DNA from: DASQUK01 sp963756425
GTDB lineage: Bacteria > Actinomycetota > Acidimicrobiia > Acidimicrobiales > VFJN01
Length of the DNA stretch: 64,000 nucleotides
NCBI GenBank assembly: GCA_963756425.1
Contig: CAVWNW010000022.1
Coordinates: 197,093 to 261,092, forward strand
Direction of reading: 5' to 3'
Shown: one piece after another, positions 51,730 to 59,357 of the stretch
Numbering within the stretch: the stretch's first letter is position 1
How the letters are laid out: each line of letters opens with the position of its first letter
Program-made: the position numbers and the translations under genes
Notes under the pieces: model-generated
Told to the model about the DNA's origin: nothing
Database searches by the model: none
The model's input: only the letters and a program-made list of their open reading frames with translations

Positions 51730-52712
51730 CTAGCTGCCAGCTGAACGGAGGCGGGAGACGTCCACGCTGCCGAGGCCCTTTAGCCGCTTGGGTCCCTGCG
51801 GCTCGACCTCGAACGTCATGGTGCCGACGATCGCCTCCGCAAAGGCGTCATCAGCGAGCAGGTGTCGGGAGGGGCGACGTCGACCGGCGGCTCGCCAGGT
51901 TGACCGCGCGGCCGAAGTAGTCGCCTCCGCGGGCGAGGACCTGACCCAGCGACAAGCCAGCGCGGGCCGAGGGCAGGTCGCCTGCGGCGCAGGCGTCGAA
52001 AGCTCGATCGCGCCCCGGGCCGCCTGGTCGGCGGTGGGAAAGACCAGCATCGCCTCGTCACCGATGAGCTTCACCACCCTGCCGCCCGCCTCCGTGATGA
52101 CGTCGGCGACGAGCGCCTCGAAGCGGCCCAGCAGTCGTCCCAGTTCATCTGTCCGCAGGGAACCACTCGTGCGGGTGAAGCCGACGAGATCCACGAATCC
52201 CACCGCCAAAGTCGGCTGGTCGCCTGCCTCCAGGGTGGTGCGGTGTCGGAGTGCCTCCTCGAGCCGGCGACGAAACGCGTAGAGGAGAACCCAACCAAGA
52301 TCCGAGTGCTGCACACCCAGCTCTGAGGCCTCGGCGAGGACCCGCTCGCGCAACCCGAGCGCCGCCAGCTCCGCCATCGACTCGACCTCGATCTCCGCGA
52401 TTCGGCTCATGTGAGAGCTGACCATGCGCGCCTCGCGGACGATCGCGTCGAGGCGGTGCGACGGTCATCGCCTCGGACCGACTCGATGCCGTCGGCCGCG
52501 ATTCGCAACGCCCGCACGTCGTCCATGGTGTAGGCGGACTCCTCCGCCGGTACGTCCGGGAACCCCAGGGCCCGCCACAGCGGATCCGCCACCTCGTGGC
52601 TCACCCCCGCCCGGGCACAGACCTGAGGCCAGGTCAGCTCCTTCGGCCCAAGACGGACCAGCCGCTCAACGTCGTCGCCACCACCAACGCGCGGTCCGTC
52701 GCGATCAGGCAT
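51730..52712 (-). pseudogene. Class III adenylate/guanylate cyclase with Rv1264-like regulatory domain, several single-base deletions
   Basis: Start ATG 52710-52712. Regulatory N-terminus: ERLVRLGPKELTWPQVCARA, GVSHEVADPLWRALGFPDVP, AYTMDDVRALRIAADGIESV. Near 52455 the frame shifts into RLDAIVREARMVSSHMSRIA, then the catalytic domain PTLAVGFVDLVGFTRTSGSL, VVKLIGDEAMLVFPTADQAA. Three further single deletions (near 51996, 51888 and 51858) break the stretch that should read DACAAGDLPSARAGLSLGQV, LARGGDYFGRAVNLASR and VDVAPPDTC, after which the original frame resumes at DDAFAEAIVGTMTFEVEPQG. The regulatory domain resembles the pH-responsive autoinhibitory domain of mycobacterial Rv1264. Metal-binding Asp in VDLVGF and GDE, and the catalytic region, are recognisable. 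Confidence 0.75.
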
Positions 52713-53046
52713 CTTCGATCGGCACCGACTCTACGGCCGCCCGCCGATCGATAGTCGAAGTGGCGTGCGCTCCCGCCGAGCGCATCGTGCCTGCCCGACA
52801 CGGCGACCATCCCAGGGCGTGGACCTCCCGGTGGGCGACCGGCCACTACGAGGCCCGACGCGGGGTGCGCTCGGACTCGAGATGACGTGTTCCTGCGACC
52901 CACGGGATCGTCGAACCCCACCCGGCGGCGGAGCTCAGCCAGCGACCGAGGACCGATGCGTCCTCGGGGTCGGTCGCGCAGGATCGCTCCATTCGTATCG
53001 GTCGGTCCGGCCGGCTGAGGTAGCGGAGAAAGGACCAGCGAGAGAC
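52713..53046. other. Intergenic region, no gene recognised
   Basis: 334 bp between the divergent cyclase and membrane-protein genes. Open frames on both strands are Arg/Pro-rich and not protein-like. The ribosome site for the gene at 53047 (gagaaaggaccagcgagagac) is at the right end. It presumably contains both promoters. Confidence 0.45.
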
Positions 53047-53502
53047 ATGCAGACCTCAAGTTCGAATGAGCGCACCGCAATGGCCGACGGCTCGTGGATG
53101 CTGTGGAGCGTCGGCGGGCTCGCAGGGATCTGGACGGCTGTGGTGCTGATCAGTGTCTTCGCCCCCGACCTGGTCTCGGGCAGCGAGCAGGAGCATCTGC
53201 CCGTCGCGGCCTTCGGCACGTGGCTATGGGGGTTGGTCTCCACGGGCGGGTTCCTGTGGGCCATGGGGAGGCTGCGCGGGGATGCGGCGCGGCGACCGAT
53301 CTGGATCGGTCTGTCGGTTGCCACGCTCACGGTGTGGCTGGTGGCGACGATCCTGAGCATCACGTTGCCGGTCGTCGAGACCGGTTCTGATCCGACGCGC
53401 CTTCCCATTGCCGCCCTGGTCACGCCCATCGCCGCGGCCGTGCTCACCGTGCTGGCCGGCATCATCGCAGGGGTCTTCTCCAGACCGCCGCAAGCTGGCT
53501 GA
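53047..53502 (+). CDS. Four-helix membrane protein of unknown function
   Basis: 151 aa. Four hydrophobic segments: WMLWSVGGLAGIWTAVVLIS, GTWLWGLVSTGGFLWAMG, WIGLSVATLTVWLVATILSI, AALVTPIAAAVLTVLAGIIA. Loops are short and polar. ATG 53047 (MQTSSSNERTAMADGS) is preceded by gaaaggacc. No recognisable family; many small actinobacterial integral membrane proteins share this layout. Its 3' end faces the response-regulator gene at 30 bp, in convergent orientation. Confidence 0.6.
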   Translation: MQTSSSNERTAMADGSWMLWSVGGLAGIWTAVVLISVFAPDLVSGSEQEHLPVAAFGTWLWGLVSTGGFLWAMGRLRGDAARRPIWIGLSVATLTVWLVATILSITLPVVETGSDPTRLPIAALVTPIAAAVLTVLAGIIAGVFSRPPQAG

Positions 53503-53532
53503 ACTGCGCGACCACGCCCGGAGCCCAGGTTG

Positions 53533-54204
53533 CTACGGGGGGTCCGCCCCGGGGTGGGGCTCGACGATCCCGTGGTCGTACGCGAACACGATGGCCGCGG
53601 CCCGATCCCGTACCCCCAGCTTGGAGAACACCGCGCCGACGTGGGTCTTGATCGTGGCCTCGCTCACGATCAGCGCGGCGGCGATCTCGGCGTTGGTGGC
53701 GCCGCGCGCCATGTGGCGCAGGACGTCGTGCTCGCGCTCGGTGAGTTCGGTGACGCGGGCTGCCGCTGCCAGGTGCGGCCGCACGTTGATGTGGAAGGCC
53801 CGCAGGACCCGCGGCACCACCTTCGGATCGAGCCAGGCCGCTCCGCCGGCGACCGCACGCGCCGCCGCGATGAGGTCCTCGGCCGAGCTGTCCTTGAGGA
53901 TGAACCCGGCGGCGCCCGCGTCGAGGGCACCCCACAGGGCGTCGTCGTCGTCGAAGGTCGTGAACATCAAGATCGGCGGAGGCTCGCCGGACTGCACGAC
54001 CGCTCGCGTCGCGGTGACGCCGTCGAGGCGGCGCATGCGGACGTCCATCAGCACGAGATCCGGCCGATGGGCGGCCACGGCCGACAAGACCTCGTCGCCG
54101 TCGCCGCATTCGGCCACGACCTCGAAGCCATCGTGCGGTCCCAAGATGCGGGCGACCCCGGCGCGCACGACCGGCTGGTCGTCGACGATGACGACCCGGA
54201 TCAT
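53533..54204 (-). CDS. NarL/LuxR-type two-component response regulator
   Basis: 223 aa. Receiver: MIRVVIVDDQPVVRAGVARI (acidic pair), LVLMDVRMRRLDGVTATRAV (phospho-acceptor Asp), ILMFTTFDDDDALW, AAGFILKDSSAEDLIAAAR (Lys). LuxR DNA-binding domain: VTELTEREHDVLRHMARGAT, NAEIAAALIVSEATIKTHVG. ATG 54202-54204 overlaps the kinase stop as ATGA, so the pair is coupled. It likely controls the divergent ABC-2 exporter at 55563-57253, as for LiaR/DesR-type regulators in membrane-stress responses. Confidence 0.95.
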   Translation of the reverse strand: MIRVVIVDDQPVVRAGVARILGPHDGFEVVAECGDGDEVLSAVAAHRPDLVLMDVRMRRLDGVTATRAVVQSGEPPPILMFTTFDDDDALWGALDAGAAGFILKDSSAEDLIAAARAVAGGAAWLDPKVVPRVLRAFHINVRPHLAAAARVTELTEREHDVLRHMARGATNAEIAAALIVSEATIKTHVGAVFSKLGVRDRAAAIVFAYDHGIVEPHPGADPP

Positions 54205-55271
54205 CGCAGCGGCTCCTCACCGCCGGCGGAGGCGAGCGGCAGCCGCGCCTGGACCCGCCAGCCGTCGGCGGTCGGTCCGGCGTCGAAGTCCCCTCCGACG
54301 GCGCGGGCCCGCTCCCGCATGCCCACCAACCCGAAGTGCCCGTTCGCGCGGTCCGGTTCGGCGGGGGCGCGCCCATGGTCGGCGACGATGAGCCGGACCT
54401 CGTCGGTGTCTGCGTCAACGTCCACGGTGAACTCCACCCGGTTGCCAGGGGCGTGGCGGGCCACGTTCGCCAGCGCCTCCCGGCCGATGCGGTGCAGCGC
54501 CGTACCGACCGGCCCTTCGATGCCCGCCGCCGGCGCCGTGACCCGCGCGGTCACGTCGAGGCCGGCGCTGCGGTACTCCTCGACCAACTCGACGAGCTCG
54601 GCCGAGCCTGGCAGGGCGGGATCCGTCCCCCGCTCGGTTGTCCGCAACGACGCCACGGTCGACCGGATCTGGTCCAGGCTCCCGCGCCCCACCGTCTCCG
54701 CCTGCAGCAGCGCTCGCTCGGCCTCGTCCAGGTCACGGCGGAGGACATGCCGGGCGCCGGTGACGTGGAGGAGCACGGTCGCCAGGGTGTGACCTGCGAG
54801 GTCGTGGAGATCCCGCGCGATCCGTTGGCGCTCGTCGGCCACTGCCTGCTCGGCCAACGCCACTCTGGCCGCCTCTAGCTCCTCGATCAACACCCGCTGG
54901 CGGCGCAGGTTGCGGCCCAGCACGAACATCAACACGTCAGCCGCCGCCCACGGCGTCCACGCAATCTCCTCCTCGGGAATCATGTGTGACACGACAATCG
55001 GGGCGATCGCGGCCGCCCCCATTACCACGAGCGCCTTAGTCAGCGACCCCAGATGCCACGCCGAGAACAGCGTCACGAGCACACTGAGGAACAGCGCCAC
55101 CTCCAGATTCCCCTCCCGCCACGTCGCCATCGTCAGCGCCACCGTCACAAGGACAGCGATCACCGCCCTCGGGAGCCAATGGACCGCAGCCGACAGCACC
55201 AACCCGACGGCGGCGGCGACCGCCAGTAGCAGCTCGCCGGTGGTGCCCGGATCGGTCGTCTGGGCGACCAC
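54201..55271 (-). CDS. Sensor histidine kinase (HisKA_3/NarX-type)
   Basis: 356 aa from GTG 55271. Membrane segments: LLLAVAAAVGLVLSAAVHWL, AVIAVLVTVALTMATW, ALFLSVLVTLFSAWHLG, LVVMGAAAIAPIVVSHMI. HisKA_3 dimerisation domain: ADERQRIARDLHDLAGHTLA with phospho-acceptor His in DLHD. HATPase: IGREALANVARHAPGNRVEF (N-box), HGRAPAEPDRANGHFGLVGM (G-box). The frame stays open to 55367 and would add another hydrophobic helix (HLPFLVGGATAIVVVAQTT) but has no clear start; a small indel near 55360 linking to a GTG at 55369-55371 would repair it. Partner of the response regulator overlapping its 3' end. Confidence 0.9.
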   Translation of the reverse strand: MVAQTTDPGTTGELLLAVAAAVGLVLSAAVHWLPRAVIAVLVTVALTMATWREGNLEVALFLSVLVTLFSAWHLGSLTKALVVMGAAAIAPIVVSHMIPEEEIAWTPWAAADVLMFVLGRNLRRQRVLIEELEAARVALAEQAVADERQRIARDLHDLAGHTLATVLLHVTGARHVLRRDLDEAERALLQAETVGRGSLDQIRSTVASLRTTERGTDPALPGSAELVELVEEYRSAGLDVTARVTAPAAGIEGPVGTALHRIGREALANVARHAPGNRVEFTVDVDADTDEVRLIVADHGRAPAEPDRANGHFGLVGMRERARAVGGDFDAGPTADGWRVQARLPLASAGGEEPLR

Positions 55272-55562
55272 GACGATCGCCGTCGCGCCGCCGACGAGGA
55301 ACGGCAGGTGCCGGCGGTCGATCGTCGTCTCAGGACGAGCGAGATCGGCACGCCACCCGGTGCCAGGTCACGGATCGAGGCTACGACGGCCGATAGCGCC
55401 CCGCTTGGCTGCGGTCCGATGAGCTGCCGACCGGGTGGCATCCCCCTCGGGGAGGAGTGGACTCCCGCCTGGGGAGGAGACGAAGAACCGACCGGGGACG
55501 GTCGTCGGGGCCGTCGGTTATCCGTACGTTCTCCACCAAGGCCCACGATCGGGAGGTCGTTG

Positions 55563-56513
55563 ATGTCGATGGTGATCGAGGTCGAGGGGCTCAACAAACG
55601 CTATGGCGCTCACCTGGCGGTCGACGACGTGGGGTTCACGGTGTCCGAGGGCGAGATCTTCGGCATCCTGGGCATCAACGGCGCCGGCAAGACGACGACC
55701 GTGGAGTGCCTACAAGGGTTGAGGCGGCCGGACGGCGGCCGGATGCGTGTGCTGGGGCTGGATCCACGGAGCGCCGGGTCGCGGCTGCGGGCGCTGGTAG
55801 GCAGTCAGCTGCAGGCGTCGGCGCTGCCCGATCGGCTGCGGGTCGAGGAGGCCGTGCTGTTGTTCGGCGACGGCGATCGAAGCTCGGCCGACGAGCTCAT
55901 GGAAACGTGGAAGCTGGCGGGGTTGCGGCGCTCGAGCTTCGCGTCGCTGTCGGGTGGGCAGCGGCAGCGACTGTTCATCGCGCTGGCGTTGCTCAACGAG
56001 CCCCGAGTGGTGTTCTTCGACGAGCTCACCCAGGGCTTGGATCCCCTGGCCCGAGGCGACGTGTGGAGGGCGATCCGCGAGGTCCGTGAGCGGGGTACCA
56101 CCGTGGTGCTGGTTACCCATTTCATGGACGAGGCCGAGGCCCTCTGCGACCGGGTCGCGGTCATGCGGGGTGGTCGGATCGTCGATGCCGGGACCCCCGC
56201 CGAACTCATCGCCCGCCACGCCCGCGCCACAACTGTGACATTTACGCCGCCTGTTTCGTTTGACCCAGGCACCCTGGCGGCGCTGCCCGGTGTCGACCGC
56301 GTCGAGCGCCAAGGTGAACGGATCCGGGTGATCGGCACCAATCAGCTGATCGCACCGGTGTGCGCTTCGGTACTGGGCGATGACCAACTAGGGCCCTCCG
56401 ACCTCCGGGTTCACCACCCCGACCTGGAGGACGCGCTCATCGCCCTGGTGAGCGACCCTACCGACCGCCGGTCCGACGCCGCCGCTGGCCGCACGCTGGA
56501 AGGAGTGTCGTGA
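55563..56513 (+). CDS. ABC transporter ATP-binding protein (ABC-2 type exporter)
   Basis: 316 aa. Walker A FGILGINGAGKTTTVECLQG, signature SLSGGQRQRLFIALAL, Walker B VVFFDELTQGLDPLARGDVW, and switch His in TTVVLVTHFMDEAEALCDRV. A C-terminal extension (FDPGTLAALPGVDRVERQGE) is typical of drug/lantibiotic exporter subunits (DrrA-like). ATG 55563 (MSMVIEVEGLN) is the first Met of the conserved domain. It starts 291 bp from the histidine kinase, divergent from it, and overlaps the permease gene start (TGATG). Substrate unknown. Confidence 0.95.
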   Translation: MSMVIEVEGLNKRYGAHLAVDDVGFTVSEGEIFGILGINGAGKTTTVECLQGLRRPDGGRMRVLGLDPRSAGSRLRALVGSQLQASALPDRLRVEEAVLLFGDGDRSSADELMETWKLAGLRRSSFASLSGGQRQRLFIALALLNEPRVVFFDELTQGLDPLARGDVWRAIREVRERGTTVVLVTHFMDEAEALCDRVAVMRGGRIVDAGTPAELIARHARATTVTFTPPVSFDPGTLAALPGVDRVERQGERIRVIGTNQLIAPVCASVLGDDQLGPSDLRVHHPDLEDALIALVSDPTDRRSDAAAGRTLEGVS

Positions 56514-57253
56514 TGCGGGCGCTGCTGCGCTTGGCGGTGACCGAGCTGAAGTTGTTCGTGCGTGAGCCGATGGTGCTCACCTTCGTGTTCGCGTTCCCCG
56601 TGCTGACCGTGCTCATCCTTGGCGGGGTCTTCGACGAGGACGACCCCAACTTCGAGGGCGCCCTACCCTCGGACTACTACGTGGCCGCCTACATCGGCGT
56701 CGTCATAGCCGCCATCGGCCTGGTGATGCTGCCCGTGCACCTGGCTTCCTACCGCGAGCGAGGGGTGCTGCGCCGCTTCGACGTGAGCCGTTATCCCCGC
56801 TGGGCGCTCCCCGCCGCGTGGATCCTCGTGGCCATGGTCATCACCATCGTGGCCATCACCGTCCTGTTGGTGACGGGCCACCTCGTCTATGGGCTACCCA
56901 AGCCTGACGACCTGCTCGGCGTCGTCGATCGGAACCCTCTTGGGCTGTTCGCGTTCATCAGCATCGGCATCGCCCTCGGCATGGCCCTGCCCAGCGCCCG
57001 CTCTGCCCAAGGCCTCGGGATGCTTTTGTTCTTCCCCTTCTTCCTCCTTGGTGGCGCCGGCCCACCGCCCGACGCCATGGGCGAACCCATGAGCTCGATC
57101 GCCAACGTCGTACCCCTTACCCATGTGGTGCGCTCGGTACAGGAGCCGTGGCTCGACCTGGGGAGCCCCACCGGCCACATAGCTGTGCTCGCCGCCTTGG
57201 TCGCACTGGCCACCACCGCATGGGTCACACTCAGCGCTCGCACCACAGAATGA
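56513..57253 (+). CDS. ABC-2 type transporter permease
   Basis: 246 aa. Six hydrophobic segments: PMVLTFVFAFPVLTVLILGG, YVAAYIGVVIAAIGLVMLPV, AWILVAMVITIVAITVLLVT, GLFAFISIGIALGMALPSAR, GLGMLLFFPFFLLGGAGPPP, HIAVLAALVALATTAWVTLS. The cytoplasmic loop HLASYRERGVLRRFDVSRYP is the ABC-2 signature. ATG 56513 shares bases with the ATPase stop (GTGATG); GTG 56510 is an alternative. With the ATPase it forms an exporter likely induced by the neighbouring two-component system. Confidence 0.92.
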   Translation: MRALLRLAVTELKLFVREPMVLTFVFAFPVLTVLILGGVFDEDDPNFEGALPSDYYVAAYIGVVIAAIGLVMLPVHLASYRERGVLRRFDVSRYPRWALPAAWILVAMVITIVAITVLLVTGHLVYGLPKPDDLLGVVDRNPLGLFAFISIGIALGMALPSARSAQGLGMLLFFPFFLLGGAGPPPDAMGEPMSSIANVVPLTHVVRSVQEPWLDLGSPTGHIAVLAALVALATTAWVTLSARTTE

Positions 57254-57360
57254 CCCCGTCAACGAGTTGTGCACTCGACGCCGGCAGATGTGCAGCGCTC
57301 GCGCCGATGAGTTCGGGCACCCCGTGTCGTTGATTTCCGAACCGCGGAAGGAGGGATGCC

Positions 57361-57495
57361 GTGAACTGGACGCTCGAAGTAGTGGTGGTGCCGGTCGCCG
57401 ACGCCGAAACCCGGGCCGGGCCAAACGGGTCCTCGCCTGCGTCCCACAATTTTGAGACTACAACTCTTGAATTGAGAGTGATACTATCAGTTTAG
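57361..57495 (+). pseudogene. 5' remnant of a VOC family gene
   Basis: A GTG at 57361 with an excellent ribosome site (ggaaggagggatgcc) begins VNWTLEVVVVPVADAETRAG, the opening of a glyoxalase/VOC protein, but within about 25 codons the sequence becomes unrelated (NFETTTLELRVILSV) and stops at 57495. The family's remaining ~100 residues are absent. It lies 31 bp before a complete VOC gene, so a deletion removed most of one copy. Confidence 0.6.
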
Positions 57496-57526
57496 CAAGG
57501 CCCGACAACCGACCAGAGGAGTGACC

Positions 57527-57886
57527 ATGACCAACAACGCGTCAACCCTCGGAATCACGACCGTCCTGCATCCCGTCTCCGATCTCACCACAGCCAAAGC
57601 GGTGTACACCGCCCTGCTCGGCGTGTCGCCCCAGACCGACGGCGCCTACTACGTCGGCTACGACGTCGAGGGCCAGCACATCGGGCTGGTGCCGGGCGGT
57701 GGACCGCAAGGCATGACCTCACCGGTGGCCTTCTGGCACGTGCCGGACATCGAAACGACGCTCGCCGAGGTCACCGCGGCCGGTGCCACCGTCAAGGAAC
57801 CCGCGCACGACGTCGGCGGCGGGCGCCTCGTCGCCACTTTCGCCGACCCCGACGGCAACGTCCTCGGGCTGCTGCAGGATCGATGA
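57527..57886 (+). CDS. VOC family (glyoxalase-like) protein
   Basis: 119 aa single VOC module: LGITTVLHPVSDLTTAKAVY, ALLGVSPQTDGAYYVGYDVE, GQHIGLVPGGG and LVATFADPDGNVLGLLQDR (C-terminal metal-site motif). ATG 57527 fits a ribosome site (agaggagtgacc); an in-frame GTG at 57521 would lie inside it, so ATG is preferred. It overlaps the DUF1801 start by four bases (ATGA), beginning a VOC-DUF1801-YdeI operon. Substrate unknown. Confidence 0.92.
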   Translation: MTNNASTLGITTVLHPVSDLTTAKAVYTALLGVSPQTDGAYYVGYDVEGQHIGLVPGGGPQGMTSPVAFWHVPDIETTLAEVTAAGATVKEPAHDVGGGRLVATFADPDGNVLGLLQDR

Positions 57887-58344
57887 CGGTGGCCACGCCG
57901 AAGGCTGCGAAGCGCAGCACCGCGAAGAACAAGACATCCTCGGGCTTCAGCGCCGAAGAACGCGCCGCGATGCGAGAACGCGCCCGCGAGCTAAAGGCGG
58001 AAGCGAACAAAGCAGACGCAGAGGCAGCCCTGCTCGCCAAGATCGCCGAGATGCCGCAACCAGACCGCGCCATCGCCGAGCGGCTCCACGCCATCATCAC
58101 GGCCAGCGCGCCGGACCTCGAGCCAAAGACCTGGTACGGAATGCCCGCGTACGCGAAGGACGGCAAGATCATCTGCTTCTTCCAGAGCGCCGACAAGTTC
58201 AAGTCCAGGTACGCCACGTTCGGTTTCAACGACCCTGCCAACCTCGACAACGGCCCCATGTGGCCAACGTCCTTCGCCCTCAAGGAGCTGACCACCGCGA
58301 GCGAGAACAAGATCCGCACCCTCGTGAAGCAGGCGGTGAGCTGA
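57883..58344 (+). CDS. DUF1801 domain-containing protein
   Basis: 153 aa. A Lys/Glu-rich N-terminal helix region (AEERAAMRERARELKAEANK) precedes the DUF1801 core with AERLHAIITASAPDLEPKTW, YGMPAYAKDGKIICFFQSAD and YATFGFNDPANLDNGPMWPT. Family members (YdhG-like) are thought to relate to iron or stress biology, but function is unproven. Start overlaps the VOC stop; the YdeI-like gene begins 3 bp after its stop. Confidence 0.9.
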   Translation: MTVATPKAAKRSTAKNKTSSGFSAEERAAMRERARELKAEANKADAEAALLAKIAEMPQPDRAIAERLHAIITASAPDLEPKTWYGMPAYAKDGKIICFFQSADKFKSRYATFGFNDPANLDNGPMWPTSFALKELTTASENKIRTLVKQAVS

Positions 58345-58347
58345 CCC

Positions 58348-58758
58348 ATGCCGGTTCTGCGGCAACACGGCGGCCACGACCTCAGCGTGCAGTGGGACGA
58401 GTTCGCCGCTCAGGCTCCCGAGCTCGCCGAGTTCGGGCCCTGCGGCTCGCAGTGGCGCAGCCGCATCGCGTCGAAGCGAGGGCGGTACCTGGTCGGCATC
58501 AGCGCAGCGAACCGCGCCGCAGCCGGCATCGACGGAGGAGACGAGATCGACGTGACGCTCGAGCTCGACACCGAACCGCGCCAGGTGGCGAGCCGACCGA
58601 CCTCACAGGTCGCCCTCGACGCCGCCCCTATCGTCCGTGCCGCCTTCGACCGTCTCCCCTTCGGCCTCAGACGCAAGCACGTCAACCACATCGAGGCCGC
58701 AAAGGCCACGCAGACACGCCAACGACGAATCGACCGCTTGGTCGAGTCGCTCCGGTGA
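58348..58758 (+). CDS. YdeI/OmpD-associated (DUF1905-like) protein
   Basis: 136 aa. N-terminal DUF1905-type barrel: QWRSRIASKRGRYLVGISAA, GGDEIDVTLELDTEPRQVAS. C-terminal YdeI-type helix pair: AAPIVRAAFDRLPFGLRRKH, VNHIEAAKATQTRQRRIDRL. Such proteins occur with DUF1801/VOC genes and have been linked to polymyxin or bacteriocin tolerance in enteric bacteria; that role is not established here. Third gene of the operon, 3 bp after the DUF1801 stop. Confidence 0.88.
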   Translation: MPVLRQHGGHDLSVQWDEFAAQAPELAEFGPCGSQWRSRIASKRGRYLVGISAANRAAAGIDGGDEIDVTLELDTEPRQVASRPTSQVALDAAPIVRAAFDRLPFGLRRKHVNHIEAAKATQTRQRRIDRLVESLR

Positions 58759-58849
58759 GGCTTGCCAAGCGCCGTCCGAGGCGTCCGGTGAACCGGGGGA
58801 ACTCCAGTCGCCAGACATCCGTCTCCGATGTCTCGCGACATCAGCACGG

Positions 58850-58892
58850 TGCTCCCGGCAGGACTCGAACCTGTGGCCTACCGCTTAGGAGA
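58850..58892 (-). tRNA. Partial tRNA-Arg(CCT): 3' half only, likely att-site scar
   Basis: Minus-strand sequence carries an anticodon-loop-like CTCCTAA followed by gcggtaggcc, a T-arm caggTTCGAGTcctg and an acceptor-like end ccgggagc. This is the 3' half of tRNA-Arg with anticodon CCT. The 5' half (D-arm, 5' acceptor) is absent; the sequence upstream does not fold with it. Truncated 3' tRNA ends are typical att scars left by integrative elements that target this tRNA. It is not a functional tRNA. Confidence 0.65.
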
Positions 58893-59061
58893 CCGTGACG
58901 GACCGTCCATGGCGTCCACTGGAGTCCGCTGAGCTGGTTCCCGTTACCGAGATCGTCCACCCGGTGACGCGCTGTCCATGCGTTCCGCTGGAATATTGCA
59001 CCTGCTATTGCACCTGGCTCCCTCCCGGTTGACCCACTGGGCCTTGATTGGCTCGCTACCG

Positions 59062-59196
59062 ATGAGCGATCCGTCTCGGCGAGAGCCGACACGTCAGGTC
59101 GTGTTTGAGCTCGACGAGGCCCTCGCGCTGCTCGCCGATCTCGAAGACGCCCGAGACGCGCTCATCTACGCCGACCGACTCTGTGCATCCCGCTAG
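59062..59196 (+). CDS. Small hypothetical protein near the tRNA fragment (44 aa)
   Basis: ATG 59062 begins MSDPSRREPTRQVVFELDEA, then LALLADLEDARDALIYADRL, predicted to be one or two acidic helices. I recognise no family. It lies 170 bp from the tRNA-Arg fragment and might belong to a former integrated element, though no integrase or excisionase is near. The ribosome site is weak, so it may not be real. The 58893-59061 and 59197-59357 gaps hold nothing else recognisable. Confidence 0.35.
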   Translation: MSDPSRREPTRQVVFELDEALALLADLEDARDALIYADRLCASR

Positions 59197-59357
59197 CGCA
59201 CCTCTAACCATCTCAGACGCGAAGCACCCGAAAGCTCGGAGGAGTGATCAACCTGCGGGATGAGTGTCAGGCGACGTGCGATCCGCGGCCGCCGGCGGCG
59301 GGGTGGTTGATGATCACACCCGAATGGCGTGGTCGCGATCTCGCAGGTAACGGGACG

